This document shows, piece by piece, positions 46,653 to 57,710 of a stretch of DNA of 64,000 bases; the first letter of the stretch is position 1, and each line of letters begins with the position of its first letter. Below the pieces are notes generated by a model. The model worked only from the letters and a program-made list of their open reading frames with translations, ran no database searches and was not told the origin of the DNA. The stretch spans positions 248,001 to 312,000 of the forward strand of contig NC_010676.1 in assembly GCF_000020125.1 (NCBI RefSeq), given 5' to 3'. Both the position numbers and the translations under genes were made by a program. The DNA comes from Paraburkholderia phytofirmans PsJN (GTDB taxonomy: Bacteria > Pseudomonadota > Gammaproteobacteria > Burkholderiales > Burkholderiaceae).

Positions 46653-48158
46653 ATGACGAACCTAGAAACTATTTCGCACTTTATCAACGGCCAGCGCACT
46701 GCCAGCCTGCGCAATGCCGAGACACAGGCTGTGTTCAACCCGGCGCTTGGCGAGGCCGTGGCGCAGGTGGCCATGGGCTCGGCAGAGGATATCCATGCTG
46801 CGGTCGGCGCCGCGGCCGCCGCCTTTCCGGCATGGTCGGCCCGTCCGCCGCTGGCCCGTGCGCGCATTCTGGCGAAGTATCTGCAACTGATGCAGCAGCA
46901 CACCGATACGCTTGCGCAGATGCTGACGCGCGAACATGGCAAGACGCTGGACGACGCCCGAGGTGAAGTGGCGCGCGGTCTCGAGGTGGTCGAGTTTGCG
47001 GTGGGCATCCCGCATCTGCTGAAAGGCGAGTTCAGTGACCAGATTTCTCGCGGCATCGACGCCTGGTCGATTCGTCAGCCGCTGGGTGTGGTGGCAGGTA
47101 TCACACCGTTCAACTTCCCGGCGATGGTGCCGATGTGGATGTTCCCGATCGCGCTGGCCTGCGGTAACACCTTCGTGCTGAAGCCCTCTGAGCGCGATCC
47201 ATCGTGCTCGCTGTTGCACGCCGAGCTGCTGAAGGAAGCGGGCCTGCCCGACGGTGTCTTCAACGTCGTGCAGGGCGACAAGGCCGTGGTCGACGCGTTG
47301 TTGGACCACCCCGAGGTGCAGGCGGTCAGCTTCGTCGGCTCGACTCCCATCGCCGAATACGTGTATGCCCGCGCCAGCGCGAATGGCAAGCGGGCGCAGG
47401 CGCTGGGCGGCGCGAAGAACCACCTCGTCGTGATGCCGGATGCCGATATGGCCATGGCGACCGACGCGCTGATCGGCGCGGCCTTCGGTTCTGCGGGGGA
47501 GCGCTGCATGGCGATCTCGGTGGCGGTGGCAGTCGGTGATGTCGGCGATCGTCTGGTGGCTGCGTTGGCCGAGCGTACCCGCGCGCTGAAGATTGACGAC
47601 GGCACCGCGCCAGGCGCAGAGATGGGCCCAGTGATCACGGCGGCGGCAAGAGAGCGAATCGAGTCGCTGATCGGTGCCGGTGTCGCTGACGGCGCCACGC
47701 TGGTGGTGGACGGGCGCGATTACCGCGTGCCGGGACGTGAAAGCGGCTTTTTCGTCGGCGGCACGCTGTTCGACCACGTGACGCCCGAGATGACGGTCTA
47801 CCGCGAGGAAATCTTCGGGCCGGTCCTGTGCGTGGTGCGCGTGCCGAACGTGGCAGCAGCCGTCGAGCTTATCAATGCCCACGAGTACGGCAACGGTGTG
47901 GCTGTGTTCACACGCGACGGCGGCGTGGCGCGCGAGTTCACGCGGCAGGTGCAGATTGGCATGGTCGGTGTGAATGTGCCGGTGCCGGTGCCGATGGCGT
48001 TCAACAGCTTCGGCGGCTGGAAGCGCAGCCTGTTCGGCGACCACCACATCTACGGACCGGAGGGTGTGCGCTTCTACACGCGTCACAAGGCCGTGATGCA
48101 ACGGTGGCCGGACACCATCACCGCTGGCGCCGAGTTCGCGTTTCCTCAGCATAACTGA
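46653..48158 (+). CDS. mmsA: (Methyl)malonate-semialdehyde dehydrogenase, CoA-acylating
   Basis: A 501-residue aldehyde dehydrogenase of the MmsA class. Catalytic Cys285 is in AGERCMAIS. The AKNH motif (residues 254-257) and [16 protein letters not shown] are specific for this CoA-dependent class. It turns malonate semialdehyde into acetyl-CoA, or methylmalonate semialdehyde into propionyl-CoA, with NAD and CoA, releasing CO2. It lies 45 bp after the transaminase and would use its product from uracil- or thymine-like rings. Confidence 0.94.
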   Translation: MTNLETISHFINGQRTASLRNAETQAVFNPALGEAVAQVAMGSAEDIHAAVGAAAAAFPAWSARPPLARARILAKYLQLMQQHTDTLAQMLTREHGKTLDDARGEVARGLEVVEFAVGIPHLLKGEFSDQISRGIDAWSIRQPLGVVAGITPFNFPAMVPMWMFPIALACGNTFVLKPSERDPSCSLLHAELLKEAGLPDGVFNVVQGDKAVVDALLDHPEVQAVSFVGSTPIAEYVYARASANGKRAQALGGAKNHLVVMPDADMAMATDALIGAAFGSAGERCMAISVAVAVGDVGDRLVAALAERTRALKIDDGTAPGAEMGPVITAAARERIESLIGAGVADGATLVVDGRDYRVPGRESGFFVGGTLFDHVTPEMTVYREEIFGPVLCVVRVPNVAAAVELINAHEYGNGVAVFTRDGGVAREFTRQVQIGMVGVNVPVPVPMAFNSFGGWKRSLFGDHHIYGPEGVRFYTRHKAVMQRWPDTITAGAEFAFPQHN

Positions 48159-49607
<1,449 letters not shown>

Positions 49608-49674
49608 CGGTGTTGTGGTTTGTGCGCCGTACACAGAGACGCACACTTTTGAAGACATGCAGGGGAGGGACAGT

Positions 49675-50835
49675 ATGCTTTCCAGAGCCGAGGCAATTGC
49701 GTTAGACCAGGTGAGCGCGGGCGAACTGCACCAGCTAATGCGCAGGGCGTGCCGTGTGCGCGAGAAAGCGTGGGGCGCAACGGTAACCTATTCCCGCAAG
49801 GTGTTCATTCCGCTGACCAACCTGTGCCGGGACAAGTGCGGGTACTGCACGTTCGCGCGCCAGCCTGACGAACCTGGCGCAGGCTACTTGGCTCCGGATC
49901 AGGTCATGGCGATTGCGCGCCGAGGCGAGGCTCTCGGATGCAAGGAGGCGCTTTTCTCGCTCGGCGAGAAGCCCGAGCTGGTATATCCGCAGGCCCGCGC
50001 GGTGCTCGATGCGCTCGGCTACGCCACCACCATGGACTATGTCATTGCGATGAGCGAGCGGATTTTGGCGGAGACCTCGCTGATTCCGCACGTCAACGCC
50101 GGCACGCTGACGCGTGCCGAGATCGTCAGGCTCAAGGCGGTGTGCGGCAGTGTCGGTCTGATGCTGGAAAACGTTAGCCGCCGGCTGGTGCAGCGGGGCA
50201 TGGCGCACTACGCCTGTCCCGACAAGGTGCCGGTGCAGCGTCTGCGCACGCTCGACATGGCTGGTGTGGAGCGGATCGCGACCACCACCGGGATTCTGAT
50301 CGGCATCGGTGAAACATGGGTCGAACGGATCGATAGCCTGCTCGCGATTGCCGAACTGCATACGCGCCACGGGCATATCCAGGAAGTCATCGTGCAGAAC
50401 TTTCGCGCCAAGCCAGGCACGATGATGGCGACATGGAATGAGCCCGGCCACGAAGATATGCTGCGCACGCTGGCCGTGGCGCGGCTGCTCCTGCCGACTG
50501 ATATCTCTCTGCAGGCTCCGCCCAACCTGGCCGAAGCCTTCGAGGACTATCTTGATTCCGGCATTAATGACTGGGGGGGCATCTCGCCGGTGACGGCCGA
50601 TTACATCAACCCCGAGCGTGCCTGGCCGGCCATCCATGATGTCGCGCGCCGCAGCCACGGCCGCGGTCTCGGGCTCGCCGAGCGGCTGACGGTCTATCCG
50701 CGCTATCTGTGCCAGCCGGACTTCGTCGGGGCCGCGCCCGCGCGGGCACTGGGTTGCCAGGCGCGCCCCGACGGGCTTGCACTGCATCAGTACGAAGCCA
50801 TGCCAATGGCGGCTTCCGCGGAGTGCGCGGCATGA
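49675..50835 (+). CDS. cofG: F420 biosynthesis: FO synthase subunit 1 (7,8-didemethyl-8-hydroxy-5-deazariboflavin synthase)
   Basis: A 386-residue radical SAM protein. The cluster motif is C51-x3-C55-x2-C58 in TNLCRDKCGYCTF. With CofH it makes the deazaflavin FO from tyrosine and a riboflavin precursor. The ATG at 49675 has AGGGGAGGG upstream and fits CofG N-termini; the frame is open 20 codons further. In actinobacteria CofG and CofH are fused as FbiC; here they are separate and overlap by ATGA. Its place inside a pyrimidine operon of a betaproteobacterium is unusual. Confidence 0.95.
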   Translation: MLSRAEAIALDQVSAGELHQLMRRACRVREKAWGATVTYSRKVFIPLTNLCRDKCGYCTFARQPDEPGAGYLAPDQVMAIARRGEALGCKEALFSLGEKPELVYPQARAVLDALGYATTMDYVIAMSERILAETSLIPHVNAGTLTRAEIVRLKAVCGSVGLMLENVSRRLVQRGMAHYACPDKVPVQRLRTLDMAGVERIATTTGILIGIGETWVERIDSLLAIAELHTRHGHIQEVIVQNFRAKPGTMMATWNEPGHEDMLRTLAVARLLLPTDISLQAPPNLAEAFEDYLDSGINDWGGISPVTADYINPERAWPAIHDVARRSHGRGLGLAERLTVYPRYLCQPDFVGAAPARALGCQARPDGLALHQYEAMPMAASAECAA

Positions 50836-52139
50836 ATGCGATGACCGATCGTGACTGGCTGGATTTCCTGGCCGCCCGTCGCAACGGCGACGACCCGTCT
50901 GCACTATTGAGCGCGGCGTCCGCCCCTGTGCGTTTCATTCTGTCGCGCCATCTGGAAGGCGCGGAGATTTCCCGCGACGAAGGACGAGTCCTGTTCGAGG
51001 CCGATGGCGAAGACCTCAAGGCGGTGGTCGCCACCGCCGACCATGTACGGCGCGAGCGCGTTGGCGACGTCGTCAGCTTTGTGGTCACCCGCAATATCAA
51101 CTTCACCAACGTCTGCTACATGGGGTGCCGCTTCTGCGGCTTTGCCAAGCGGCGCGAGGAGGAGGGCGCGGAACTGCTGTCGATGGACGAAGTGGCAAGG
51201 CGCGCGGATGTGGCCAGGCAGCGCGGCGCCACCGAGGTCTGTATCCAGGGTGGACTGCATCCAGACCTGACGGATCACCATTATCTCGACATCCTCGCGG
51301 CGATCAAGGCGCGAGTGCCCGAGATGCATATCCACGCATTCTCGCCGTTCGAGATATGGTACGGCTCGAAAAAGCGCCGCCAGGCGGCCGCCGACTACCT
51401 GCGCGAGCTTAAGGCCGCCGGTTTGGGTTCTATTCCAGGAACGGCGGCGGAGATTCTCGATACCGATGTGCGCCGTCAGCTGACGCGCAACAAGTTGTCC
51501 GCCCAGGCGTGGGTGGAAATCGTCCGTGCCGCGCATGGCGTGGGCCTGCGCAGTACGTCGACCATGATGTACGGGCACGTGGATGGGCCCGGCCATTGGG
51601 CCGCGCATATCGACCTGCTGCGCAGCATCCAGAAGGAGACTGGGGGCTTCACCGAATTTGTGCCACTGGGCTTCGTGCACAGCGAGGCGCCGCTGTACAT
51701 GGAGCACGAGATCCCTGGCGTGCGTGCCGGTGCCACGCTGGTCGAGCATATCAAGGTGCACGCGATCGCCCGCCTGATGCTGGCGGGTTGGATCGACAAC
51801 ATTCAGGTGTCGTGGGTCAAGCTAGGACCGCAGACAGGGCAGGCGCTGCTGGCTGCCGGCGCCAACGACTTTGGCGGCACGCTGATGGACGAATCGATCT
51901 CCCGGTCGGCGGGCGCGTCGTTCGGGGAGGAAATCACGGCGGCCGAGATGGTGAGCATTATCCGCGACGCCGGGCGCGAGCCGGTGCGCCGCAGCACGTT
52001 GTACGTCCCACTCGAGCGCTACGTCGACCATGATCCGGTGGCGCTGCCGCCGCTGAAGGCGCGTGCCTATGATCCGATCCGGTTTTTGCGCAACCGGCCG
52101 CAGGCAGGATGCGACAACGAGGAGCTCGCTCATGCGTGA
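50832..52139 (+). CDS. cofH: F420 biosynthesis: FO synthase subunit 2
   Basis: A 435-residue radical SAM protein. The motif is C95-x3-C99-x2-C102 in TNVCYMGCRFCGF, and the TEVCIQGGLHPDLTD and FSPFEIWYGSKKR segments are CofH-specific (they distinguish it from MqnC/MqnE). It couples the tyrosine-derived radical to the pyrimidine precursor of FO. Start overlaps the cofG stop (ATGA) and the end overlaps cofD by eight bases, so translation is coupled. Confidence 0.95.
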   Translation: MNAMTDRDWLDFLAARRNGDDPSALLSAASAPVRFILSRHLEGAEISRDEGRVLFEADGEDLKAVVATADHVRRERVGDVVSFVVTRNINFTNVCYMGCRFCGFAKRREEEGAELLSMDEVARRADVARQRGATEVCIQGGLHPDLTDHHYLDILAAIKARVPEMHIHAFSPFEIWYGSKKRRQAAADYLRELKAAGLGSIPGTAAEILDTDVRRQLTRNKLSAQAWVEIVRAAHGVGLRSTSTMMYGHVDGPGHWAAHIDLLRSIQKETGGFTEFVPLGFVHSEAPLYMEHEIPGVRAGATLVEHIKVHAIARLMLAGWIDNIQVSWVKLGPQTGQALLAAGANDFGGTLMDESISRSAGASFGEEITAAEMVSIIRDAGREPVRRSTLYVPLERYVDHDPVALPPLKARAYDPIRFLRNRPQAGCDNEELAHA

Positions 52140-53136
52140 CACCGGCTATCCCGCTCGCATCGTACTGCTGGCCGGTGGCGTGGGCGGCGCCCGCATGGCC
52201 CTCGGGCTGAGCGCCGAACTTGCAACCGGCAGCCTGAGCATCGTCGCCAATATCGGCGACGACGAGGATTTCTACGGGCTGCGTGTCTGTCCGGACCTCG
52301 ACACCCTGCTCTATACGCTGAGCGGCAAGGTCGATCCGATGCAGGGCTGGGGCGTGGAGGGCGACAACACCCGCGCCCTCGGTGTGCTCGGTGAACTTGG
52401 CGCGCCGGTGTGGATGAAGCTGGGCGACGCAGATATGGGCCTGCATGTCTGGCGCACATGGCGACTCGCGTTCGGCGAGAGCCTGACGAGTGTGATGGCC
52501 GAGGCTAGTGCCCGCTTCGGCGTGCCGGGCTATCTATTGCCGGCCTGTGACGCTCCTGTACCGACGGAAATCGTCTGCGATGAGGGCCCGCTGCGCTTCC
52601 AGCAATGGTTCGTCGCCCACCGCGCTGCGCCGCCCGTGCGCGAGGTGCGTTACTGCGGTGCGGAGGACCGCTGCGCAACACCCGAGGTCCTGCGCGCGAT
52701 TGAGCAGGCGGACCTCATCGTGATCGCCCCTTCCAATCCGCTGCTGTCGATCGAACCGATGCTCGCACTCGGCGGCTTGCGCGAGGCCCTGCAGACCTCG
52801 GGGGCGCCCTGCGTCGCCGTGTCGCCGTTGATCGGTGGCAAGGCCGTGAAGGGGCCGCTGGACCGGATGCTGGATGACATGGGCCTGCCGGGCGGCAACG
52901 CCGGCATCGCGAAGCGCTATGAGGGTTTGCTCCACGGGCTGGTGATCCATACCGACGACGCGGCCGATAGCGCAGGCTTGCAGGCGCGGGGACTGGCGGT
53001 GCTCAGCGCCGAAACCCGGATTTCGTCTTGTCCGGCTTCAGTCCGGCTTGCCCGCACCCTGTTGGCATGGGTGCGCGATGGCCTTCCCGCGCGCCAGAGC
53101 ATCCATGGGGAGATGCAAAAGGAGGTCACGATATGA
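52132..53136 (+). CDS. cofD: F420 biosynthesis: CofD transferase (makes F420-0 or variant)
   Basis: A 334-residue CofD-family protein with LLAGGVGGARMALGL at residues 10-24 and NIGDDEDFYGLRV, VCPDLDTLLYTLSG. It transfers the activated phospholactyl-type group onto FO. The ATG at 52132 overlaps the end of cofH; the longer open frame upstream is the cofH region. Ends by ATA-TGA overlap with cofC. Confidence 0.95.
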   Translation: MRDTGYPARIVLLAGGVGGARMALGLSAELATGSLSIVANIGDDEDFYGLRVCPDLDTLLYTLSGKVDPMQGWGVEGDNTRALGVLGELGAPVWMKLGDADMGLHVWRTWRLAFGESLTSVMAEASARFGVPGYLLPACDAPVPTEIVCDEGPLRFQQWFVAHRAAPPVREVRYCGAEDRCATPEVLRAIEQADLIVIAPSNPLLSIEPMLALGGLREALQTSGAPCVAVSPLIGGKAVKGPLDRMLDDMGLPGGNAGIAKRYEGLLHGLVIHTDDAADSAGLQARGLAVLSAETRISSCPASVRLARTLLAWVRDGLPARQSIHGEMQKEVTI

Positions 53137-53774
53137 AGACGCTTCTCGCCATTCCGATGAAAGCGCCAGCGCGCGCCAAGACGCGCCTTGCCCCCGCGAT
53201 GGACGACAGCCAGCGCGCGCAGCTCGCGGTGCGGCTGTTCGAGCGCACTCTGGCGTTCTTCCGCCGCAATTGGCCGGATTTCGACGTGGTGGCAGTGACC
53301 GATGACGCGACACAGATCGCTCCGCTGGCTGCGCGGCACGGTGCGGGAGTGCTGCTCGAGGTGTGCGAGGCCGGCCTGAGCGCGGCGGCCGGCCTCGCCT
53401 TGCAGCACGCGTGGACTGGCGGCTATGAGCGGCTCGTGATCGTACCCGGCGACGTCCCGGTCTGGCTGCGCGCCGAGGTACGGCAGATGCTGTCGCTGTC
53501 GCAGCGCCACGGGCTCACGCTCGCCGAGTCGCACGACGGCGGCACCAACTTCCTTGCACTTGCGCCACCGCAGCGTTTCACCTTTCACTACGGCCCGCAG
53601 TCCGCTGCTCTGCACACGCGTAGCGGACTGGAGTGCGGACTCAGCGTGGCGCGCTGCCAGCTGCCGTTTCTCGCACGCGATATCGATACCGCTGAGGACT
53701 GCCTAGTACTCGCCCACGCGCGCAGGTGTCGCCGTGGCCCCCGCCTCTCCGCATTCAACGGAGCGCCGCCATGA
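53133..53774 (+). CDS. cofC: F420 biosynthesis: CofC guanylyltransferase
   Basis: A 213-residue nucleotidyltransferase with the opening LLAIPMKAPARAKTRLAP and the metal/nucleotide segments AVTDDATQIAPL and IVPGDVPV. It activates 2-phospholactate, phosphoenolpyruvate or 3-phosphoglycerate with GTP. Which one cannot be read with certainty. The segment following CEAGLSAAAGLAL is the region where 3-phosphoglycerate-type enzymes of Paraburkholderia rhizoxinica differ; the Cys that I recall there is an Ala in this protein by my rough placing. Overlaps cofE by ATGA. Confidence 0.92.
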   Translation: MKTLLAIPMKAPARAKTRLAPAMDDSQRAQLAVRLFERTLAFFRRNWPDFDVVAVTDDATQIAPLAARHGAGVLLEVCEAGLSAAAGLALQHAWTGGYERLVIVPGDVPVWLRAEVRQMLSLSQRHGLTLAESHDGGTNFLALAPPQRFTFHYGPQSAALHTRSGLECGLSVARCQLPFLARDIDTAEDCLVLAHARRCRRGPRLSAFNGAPP

Positions 53775-54550
53775 ACGCGGGAAGCAACACCATGGAACTG
53801 GTCGCCTTACCTGGCATTCCGGGAGTGCGCGAAGGGGACGACGTGGGTGACCTGGTCGCCGACGCGATGGCGCGCACCGGACGCCAATGGCAGACCGGCG
53901 ACATCGTCGTGATCGCTCAGAAGATCGTGTCCAAAGCGGAAGGCCGCACCCGGCGCCTCGCCGATATCTACCCATCCCACATGGCGTGGGAGTACGCGAG
54001 CGTTAGCGACAAGGATCCCCGCAAGGTTCAGGCCATGCTTGACGAGTCTGTGGACGTGGTGCGGGTGGCAAAGGTGGGGCCGGACGGCCTGATGATCACG
54101 CGCCACCGGCATGGCTGGGTCTGCGCCAACGCCGCCATCGACGAAAGCAATGTCGGTGAAGACGGCACGATGCTGCTGCTGCCGGTCGACCCCGACGCCA
54201 GCGCGGCCGAGGTGGCGCGCAAGCTGGAGGCGCGCGGCGGCATCAAGGCTGGCGTGATCATCAGCGACACCTTTGGGCGCGCGTGGCGGCGCGGGCTGGT
54301 CAACGTGGCCATCGGCGCGGCCAACGTGCCGGTGATCGTCGACTGGATCGGCCGGGTGGATGCCTATGGCCGTCCGCTGCAGATTTCACAGCCGGCGTTC
54401 GCCGATGAGGTAGCGGCGGCAGCCGGACTGCTGATGGGGAAGGACAGCTTCACGCCTGTGGTGCTCGTGCGCGGGCTGAGCTGGGACATCGACAACGGCG
54501 CTCATGCCAGGCAGCTGGTGCGCCCTTTGGAGGAGGACTTGTTCCAATGA
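53771..54550 (+). CDS. cofE: F420 biosynthesis: gamma-glutamyl ligase CofE
   Basis: A 259-residue F420-0:gamma-glutamyl ligase with the family segments [29 protein letters not shown] and [20 protein letters not shown]. It adds the glutamate tail. It is a single-domain CofE, without the C-terminal flavin reductase domain that FbiB uses to reduce dehydro-F420-0. A second possible Met lies at 53792. Overlaps npdG by ATGA. Confidence 0.95.
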   Translation: MNAGSNTMELVALPGIPGVREGDDVGDLVADAMARTGRQWQTGDIVVIAQKIVSKAEGRTRRLADIYPSHMAWEYASVSDKDPRKVQAMLDESVDVVRVAKVGPDGLMITRHRHGWVCANAAIDESNVGEDGTMLLLPVDPDASAAEVARKLEARGGIKAGVIISDTFGRAWRRGLVNVAIGAANVPVIVDWIGRVDAYGRPLQISQPAFADEVAAAAGLLMGKDSFTPVVLVRGLSWDIDNGAHARQLVRPLEEDLFQ

Positions 54551-55227
54551 ACATAGCCATTCTTGGCGGTACAGGGCCGCAAGGGCAGGGGCTAGCCTTG
54601 CGGTTCGCCATGGCCGGAATAAATGTCGCGCTCGGCTCGCGCGACGGCTCGCGCAGCGCGGAAATCGCATGCGATCTCAATGCGAAGCTATTAGGCTTAC
54701 AGAGCTGTGCGCGCATTGATGGTTTCGAAAATAGCGACGCAGTGGCTGCTGCCGATCAGATCGTCATGCTGGCGGTGCCCTATGCTGGCCACGATGCCAC
54801 GCTACGCACCGTCGCGCCTGCCCTTGACGGAAAGATACTGGTCGACCTTGTGGTGCCGCTCACGCCTGGCGACCCCAGGGGCGTCACCATGCCGCCCGAG
54901 GGTTCGGCCACCGAGGCTGCGCAGGCCCTACTGGGTGACAAGGTACGCGTGGTCGGCGGCCTGCACAACGTCTCCGCGCACACGCTCAACCATCTCGATC
55001 AGCCAATCAATTGCGATGTGCTGGTGTGTGGCAACAACATCGAAGCCGCCGAGGCGGTGATGGAGTTGGTCGGCCGTATCGGTGTGAGGACGTACTACGC
55101 CGGTCCCGCGTTAGCCGCGCGTTGCGTGGAGGCAATCACACCGCTGTTGATTCGCCTCAATATCAGCAAGAAGGTGCCGTTCAGCCATGCCGGCATTCGC
55201 ATCTGGGCGCCCGGACTACCGGCATAA
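54547..55227 (+). CDS. npdG: F420H2:NADP oxidoreductase
   Basis: A 226-residue Rossmann protein. The start [19 protein letters not shown], and GSRDGSR at residues 30-36 (Ser and Arg for the NADP phosphate) are typical of Fno/Npd[11 protein letters not shown] and GGLHNVSAH follow. It exchanges hydride between NADPH and F420. Here it would supply F420H2 from NADPH. Translation is coupled to cofE, and the luciferase-like oxidoreductase follows within 32 bp. Confidence 0.93.
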   Translation: MNIAILGGTGPQGQGLALRFAMAGINVALGSRDGSRSAEIACDLNAKLLGLQSCARIDGFENSDAVAAADQIVMLAVPYAGHDATLRTVAPALDGKILVDLVVPLTPGDPRGVTMPPEGSATEAAQALLGDKVRVVGGLHNVSAHTLNHLDQPINCDVLVCGNNIEAAEAVMELVGRIGVRTYYAGPALAARCVEAITPLLIRLNISKKVPFSHAGIRIWAPGLPA

Positions 55228-55259
55228 CTCACTTTAAGTTTTCACTCAGGAGGAACGAC

Positions 55260-56261
55260 ATGCAATTCGGCATTTGCTTCAAGGGCTTCGTGGAGCCCGA
55301 CCGCGCTCGCGCGCTGGTGCGCCTCGCAGAGGCACAGGGCTTTGACTACTGCTGGTTCTATGACTCCCACATTCTGTGGCGCGAGTCGTTCGTGGCCATG
55401 GCCATGTGCATGGAGCACACCACCCGGATGCGCTTCGCGCCGTGCGTGACCAATCCCGATGTGCGCGAGTGGTCGCTTGCCGCCTCACTGTACGGCAGCC
55501 TGGCCCTGCAATCGAAGGGCCGCATCGACATCGGTTTGGGTCGCGGTGACAGTTCGCGCCGCGTGATGGGCAAGAAGCCGGCCTCGATGGATCGCGTGGC
55601 GGCCTTTACTCACGCCGTCAAGGGCATGGTGCGCGGCGACGAGGTGAAATATGAAGACGCCGAGGCGCCGGTGAGGCTCCCGTGGGCCACCGGCTACGAA
55701 CTGCCGGTGTGGATCGCCGCCTACGGCCCCATCGCACTCAAGTGCGCAGGCGAGCATGGCGATGGCTTGATTCTGCAGATCGCCGATCCGGGCTTGTGCA
55801 AGTGGTTCACTGACCAGGCCGTGGCCGCAGGCAAGGATGTTGGACGTGACATGTCGAAATACCGGGTCCAGGCCGCCGCGCCCGCCTACTTCGGCGACAT
55901 GGACGAGTGCATCGAGGCTACCAAATGGTTTCCGGCGATGGTCGGCAATCACGTGGCGGACATCGTGGACAAGTATGGCAAGGATTCGCACCTGGTGCCC
56001 AAGAGCCTGACCTCCTACATTGAAAAACGTCGTGGTTATGACTACTCCAAGCATGGCCAGAGCGACAACCCGTACCTCGACTTCATCACGCCGGACGTTG
56101 TTGAAAGCTTCTGCGTGCTTGGCACTCCTGATCAGCACATCGAGAAGATCGGCAAGCTCCGTGCTGCTGGCGTGACACAGTTCAATATCTATCTCGACAA
56201 CGGCGACGAGGCTCAGATCATCGAGACATACGGCGACAAGATCATTCCGGCCTTCCGCTGA
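55260..56261 (+). CDS. LLM-class F420-dependent oxidoreductase (Mer-like)
   Basis: A 333-residue (beta/alpha)8 protein of the bacterial luciferase-like family, closest in pattern to methylene-tetrahydromethanopterin reductase-like F420 enzymes (the CPS_4043-type family, TIGR03842, from memory). It has FKGFVEPDRARALVRLAEAQ, WFYDSHILWRESFVA, FAPCVTNP and GRIDIGLGRGDSSRR. AGGAGG stands before the ATG. Relatives in F420-lacking bacteria exist, so FMN use is possible; here cofactor synthesis and recycling genes are directly upstream, so F420 is likely. Proposed role: reduction of the pyrimidine-type ring. Confidence 0.85.
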   Translation: MQFGICFKGFVEPDRARALVRLAEAQGFDYCWFYDSHILWRESFVAMAMCMEHTTRMRFAPCVTNPDVREWSLAASLYGSLALQSKGRIDIGLGRGDSSRRVMGKKPASMDRVAAFTHAVKGMVRGDEVKYEDAEAPVRLPWATGYELPVWIAAYGPIALKCAGEHGDGLILQIADPGLCKWFTDQAVAAGKDVGRDMSKYRVQAAAPAYFGDMDECIEATKWFPAMVGNHVADIVDKYGKDSHLVPKSLTSYIEKRRGYDYSKHGQSDNPYLDFITPDVVESFCVLGTPDQHIEKIGKLRAAGVTQFNIYLDNGDEAQIIETYGDKIIPAFR

Positions 56262-56404
56262 GCGCCCGCCCGGAGATATTCGTTGCCTCGCGAACGCTGA
56301 CGGCCAGTGACTTTTCCGACATCTGAAAGTCACTGAGCCCGCGCCTTCACGGGACGGCAAGAAGCCGCTTTCCCGGATGCAGGCACAACAAAAAAGGATG
56401 AACG

Positions 56405-57643
56405 ATGAAGGACTTGCGCATCGACGGCGAGCGCCTGTGGCGCTCACTGATGGACCTCGCCGCGATCGGGGCCACCCCCAAGGGTGGCGTGAAGCGGCTG
56501 GCGCTGACGGAACTGGATAAGCAGGGACGCGACCTCGTGGTTTCGTGGGGGCGGGCGGCTGGTCTCGCGATCACCGTCGATCGAATCGGGAATATCTTCA
56601 TGCGGCGCGCCGGCACGGACCCCGACGCTCCGCCGGTAGCGTCGGGCAGCCACATCGACACCCAGCCCACCGGCGGGAAGTTCGACGGCAACTATGGCGT
56701 GCTGGCCGCGCTTGAAGTGATGCGCACCCTCGACGATGCCGGTGTGAAGACCTGCGCCCCGCTCGAGGTCGCTATCTGGACAAATGAAGAGGGGTCGCGT
56801 TTCGTGCCCGTGATGATGGGGTCGGGCGTGTTCTGTGGCGCGTTTACGCTGGAGCACGCTTATGCGGCGCGCGACATCGAAGGCAAGCGCGTGCGCGACG
56901 AACTGGAAGCCATTGGCTACCTCGGTGACGAGGAGCCGGGCAAACATCCGCTCGGCGCTTACTTCGAGGCGCACATCGAGCAGGGCCCCGTACTGGAGGA
57001 TGAAGGCAAGGTAATCGGCGTGGTGCCGGGCGTGTTGGGCCTGTCGTGGTACGACTGCGAGGTGAGGGGCATGGAGGCCCACGCCGGCCCAACGCCGATG
57101 GCGATTCGCAAGGATGCGTTGCAGGTGGCGACGCGCGTGATGCAGGAGGTGGTGGCCATCGCCAACCGGTATCCGCCCTATGGACGCGGCACGGTGGGCT
57201 TCGTGCAGACGTTCCCGAACAGCCGCAACGTGATTCCGGGCAGCGTCAAGTTCAGCATCGACCTGCGCAACGTGAACGATGCGCTGCTGAATCAGATGCA
57301 TGACGAGATGCTGGCTTTCATCGACCGCACGCAGTCGGAAAGCGGCCTGAGCATCGGCATCGAACGTGTGTCGTACTACCGGCCGTGCGAGTTTCATCCG
57401 CAGTGCGTCGATGCTGTGCGCAGAGCCACCGGTGCGCTGGGCTATCCGACCATGGACGTGGTCTCGGGAGCCGGTCACGATGCCGTCTACACCGCTCGCG
57501 TGGCGCCGTCGGGGATGATCTTCGTGCCGTGCAAGGACGGCATCAGCCACAACGAGATCGAAGACGCTCGCTCAGATCATCTGGAAGCCGGCTGCAACGT
57601 GCTGCTGCACTCGATGCTTGAGCGGGCCGGGCAAGTCAGTTGA
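56405..57643 (+). CDS. N-carbamoyl-beta-alanine/N-carbamoyl-amino-acid amidohydrolase (M20 family)
   Basis: A 412-residue zinc amidase of the beta-ureidopropionase/carbamoylase class. Metal and catalytic residues: H83 and D85 in GSHIDTQ, D94 in GKFDGNYG, Glu128/129 in WTNEEGSRF, EAHIEQGPVLE, and a C-terminal GISHNEIE. It turns N-carbamoyl-beta-alanine into beta-alanine, CO2 and ammonia, the step after dihydropyrimidinase and before the transaminase. It is separated from dihydropyrimidinase by the whole F420 group. Confidence 0.92.
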   Translation: MKDLRIDGERLWRSLMDLAAIGATPKGGVKRLALTELDKQGRDLVVSWGRAAGLAITVDRIGNIFMRRAGTDPDAPPVASGSHIDTQPTGGKFDGNYGVLAALEVMRTLDDAGVKTCAPLEVAIWTNEEGSRFVPVMMGSGVFCGAFTLEHAYAARDIEGKRVRDELEAIGYLGDEEPGKHPLGAYFEAHIEQGPVLEDEGKVIGVVPGVLGLSWYDCEVRGMEAHAGPTPMAIRKDALQVATRVMQEVVAIANRYPPYGRGTVGFVQTFPNSRNVIPGSVKFSIDLRNVNDALLNQMHDEMLAFIDRTQSESGLSIGIERVSYYRPCEFHPQCVDAVRRATGALGYPTMDVVSGAGHDAVYTARVAPSGMIFVPCKDGISHNEIEDARSDHLEAGCNVLLHSMLERAGQVS

Positions 57644-57710
57644 TACGACGGCCGGCAAGTTAGCGCGCCGGCCGACCGAGAGTCATCGCAAAGAATGCAG
57701 GGAGAGGTTG

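Noticed and set aside
46662..48152. 496-codon open frame on the minus strand opposite mmsA
   Set aside because: Arg/His-rich composition with no family motifs; the plus strand encodes a complete aldehyde dehydrogenase. A GC-rich shadow.
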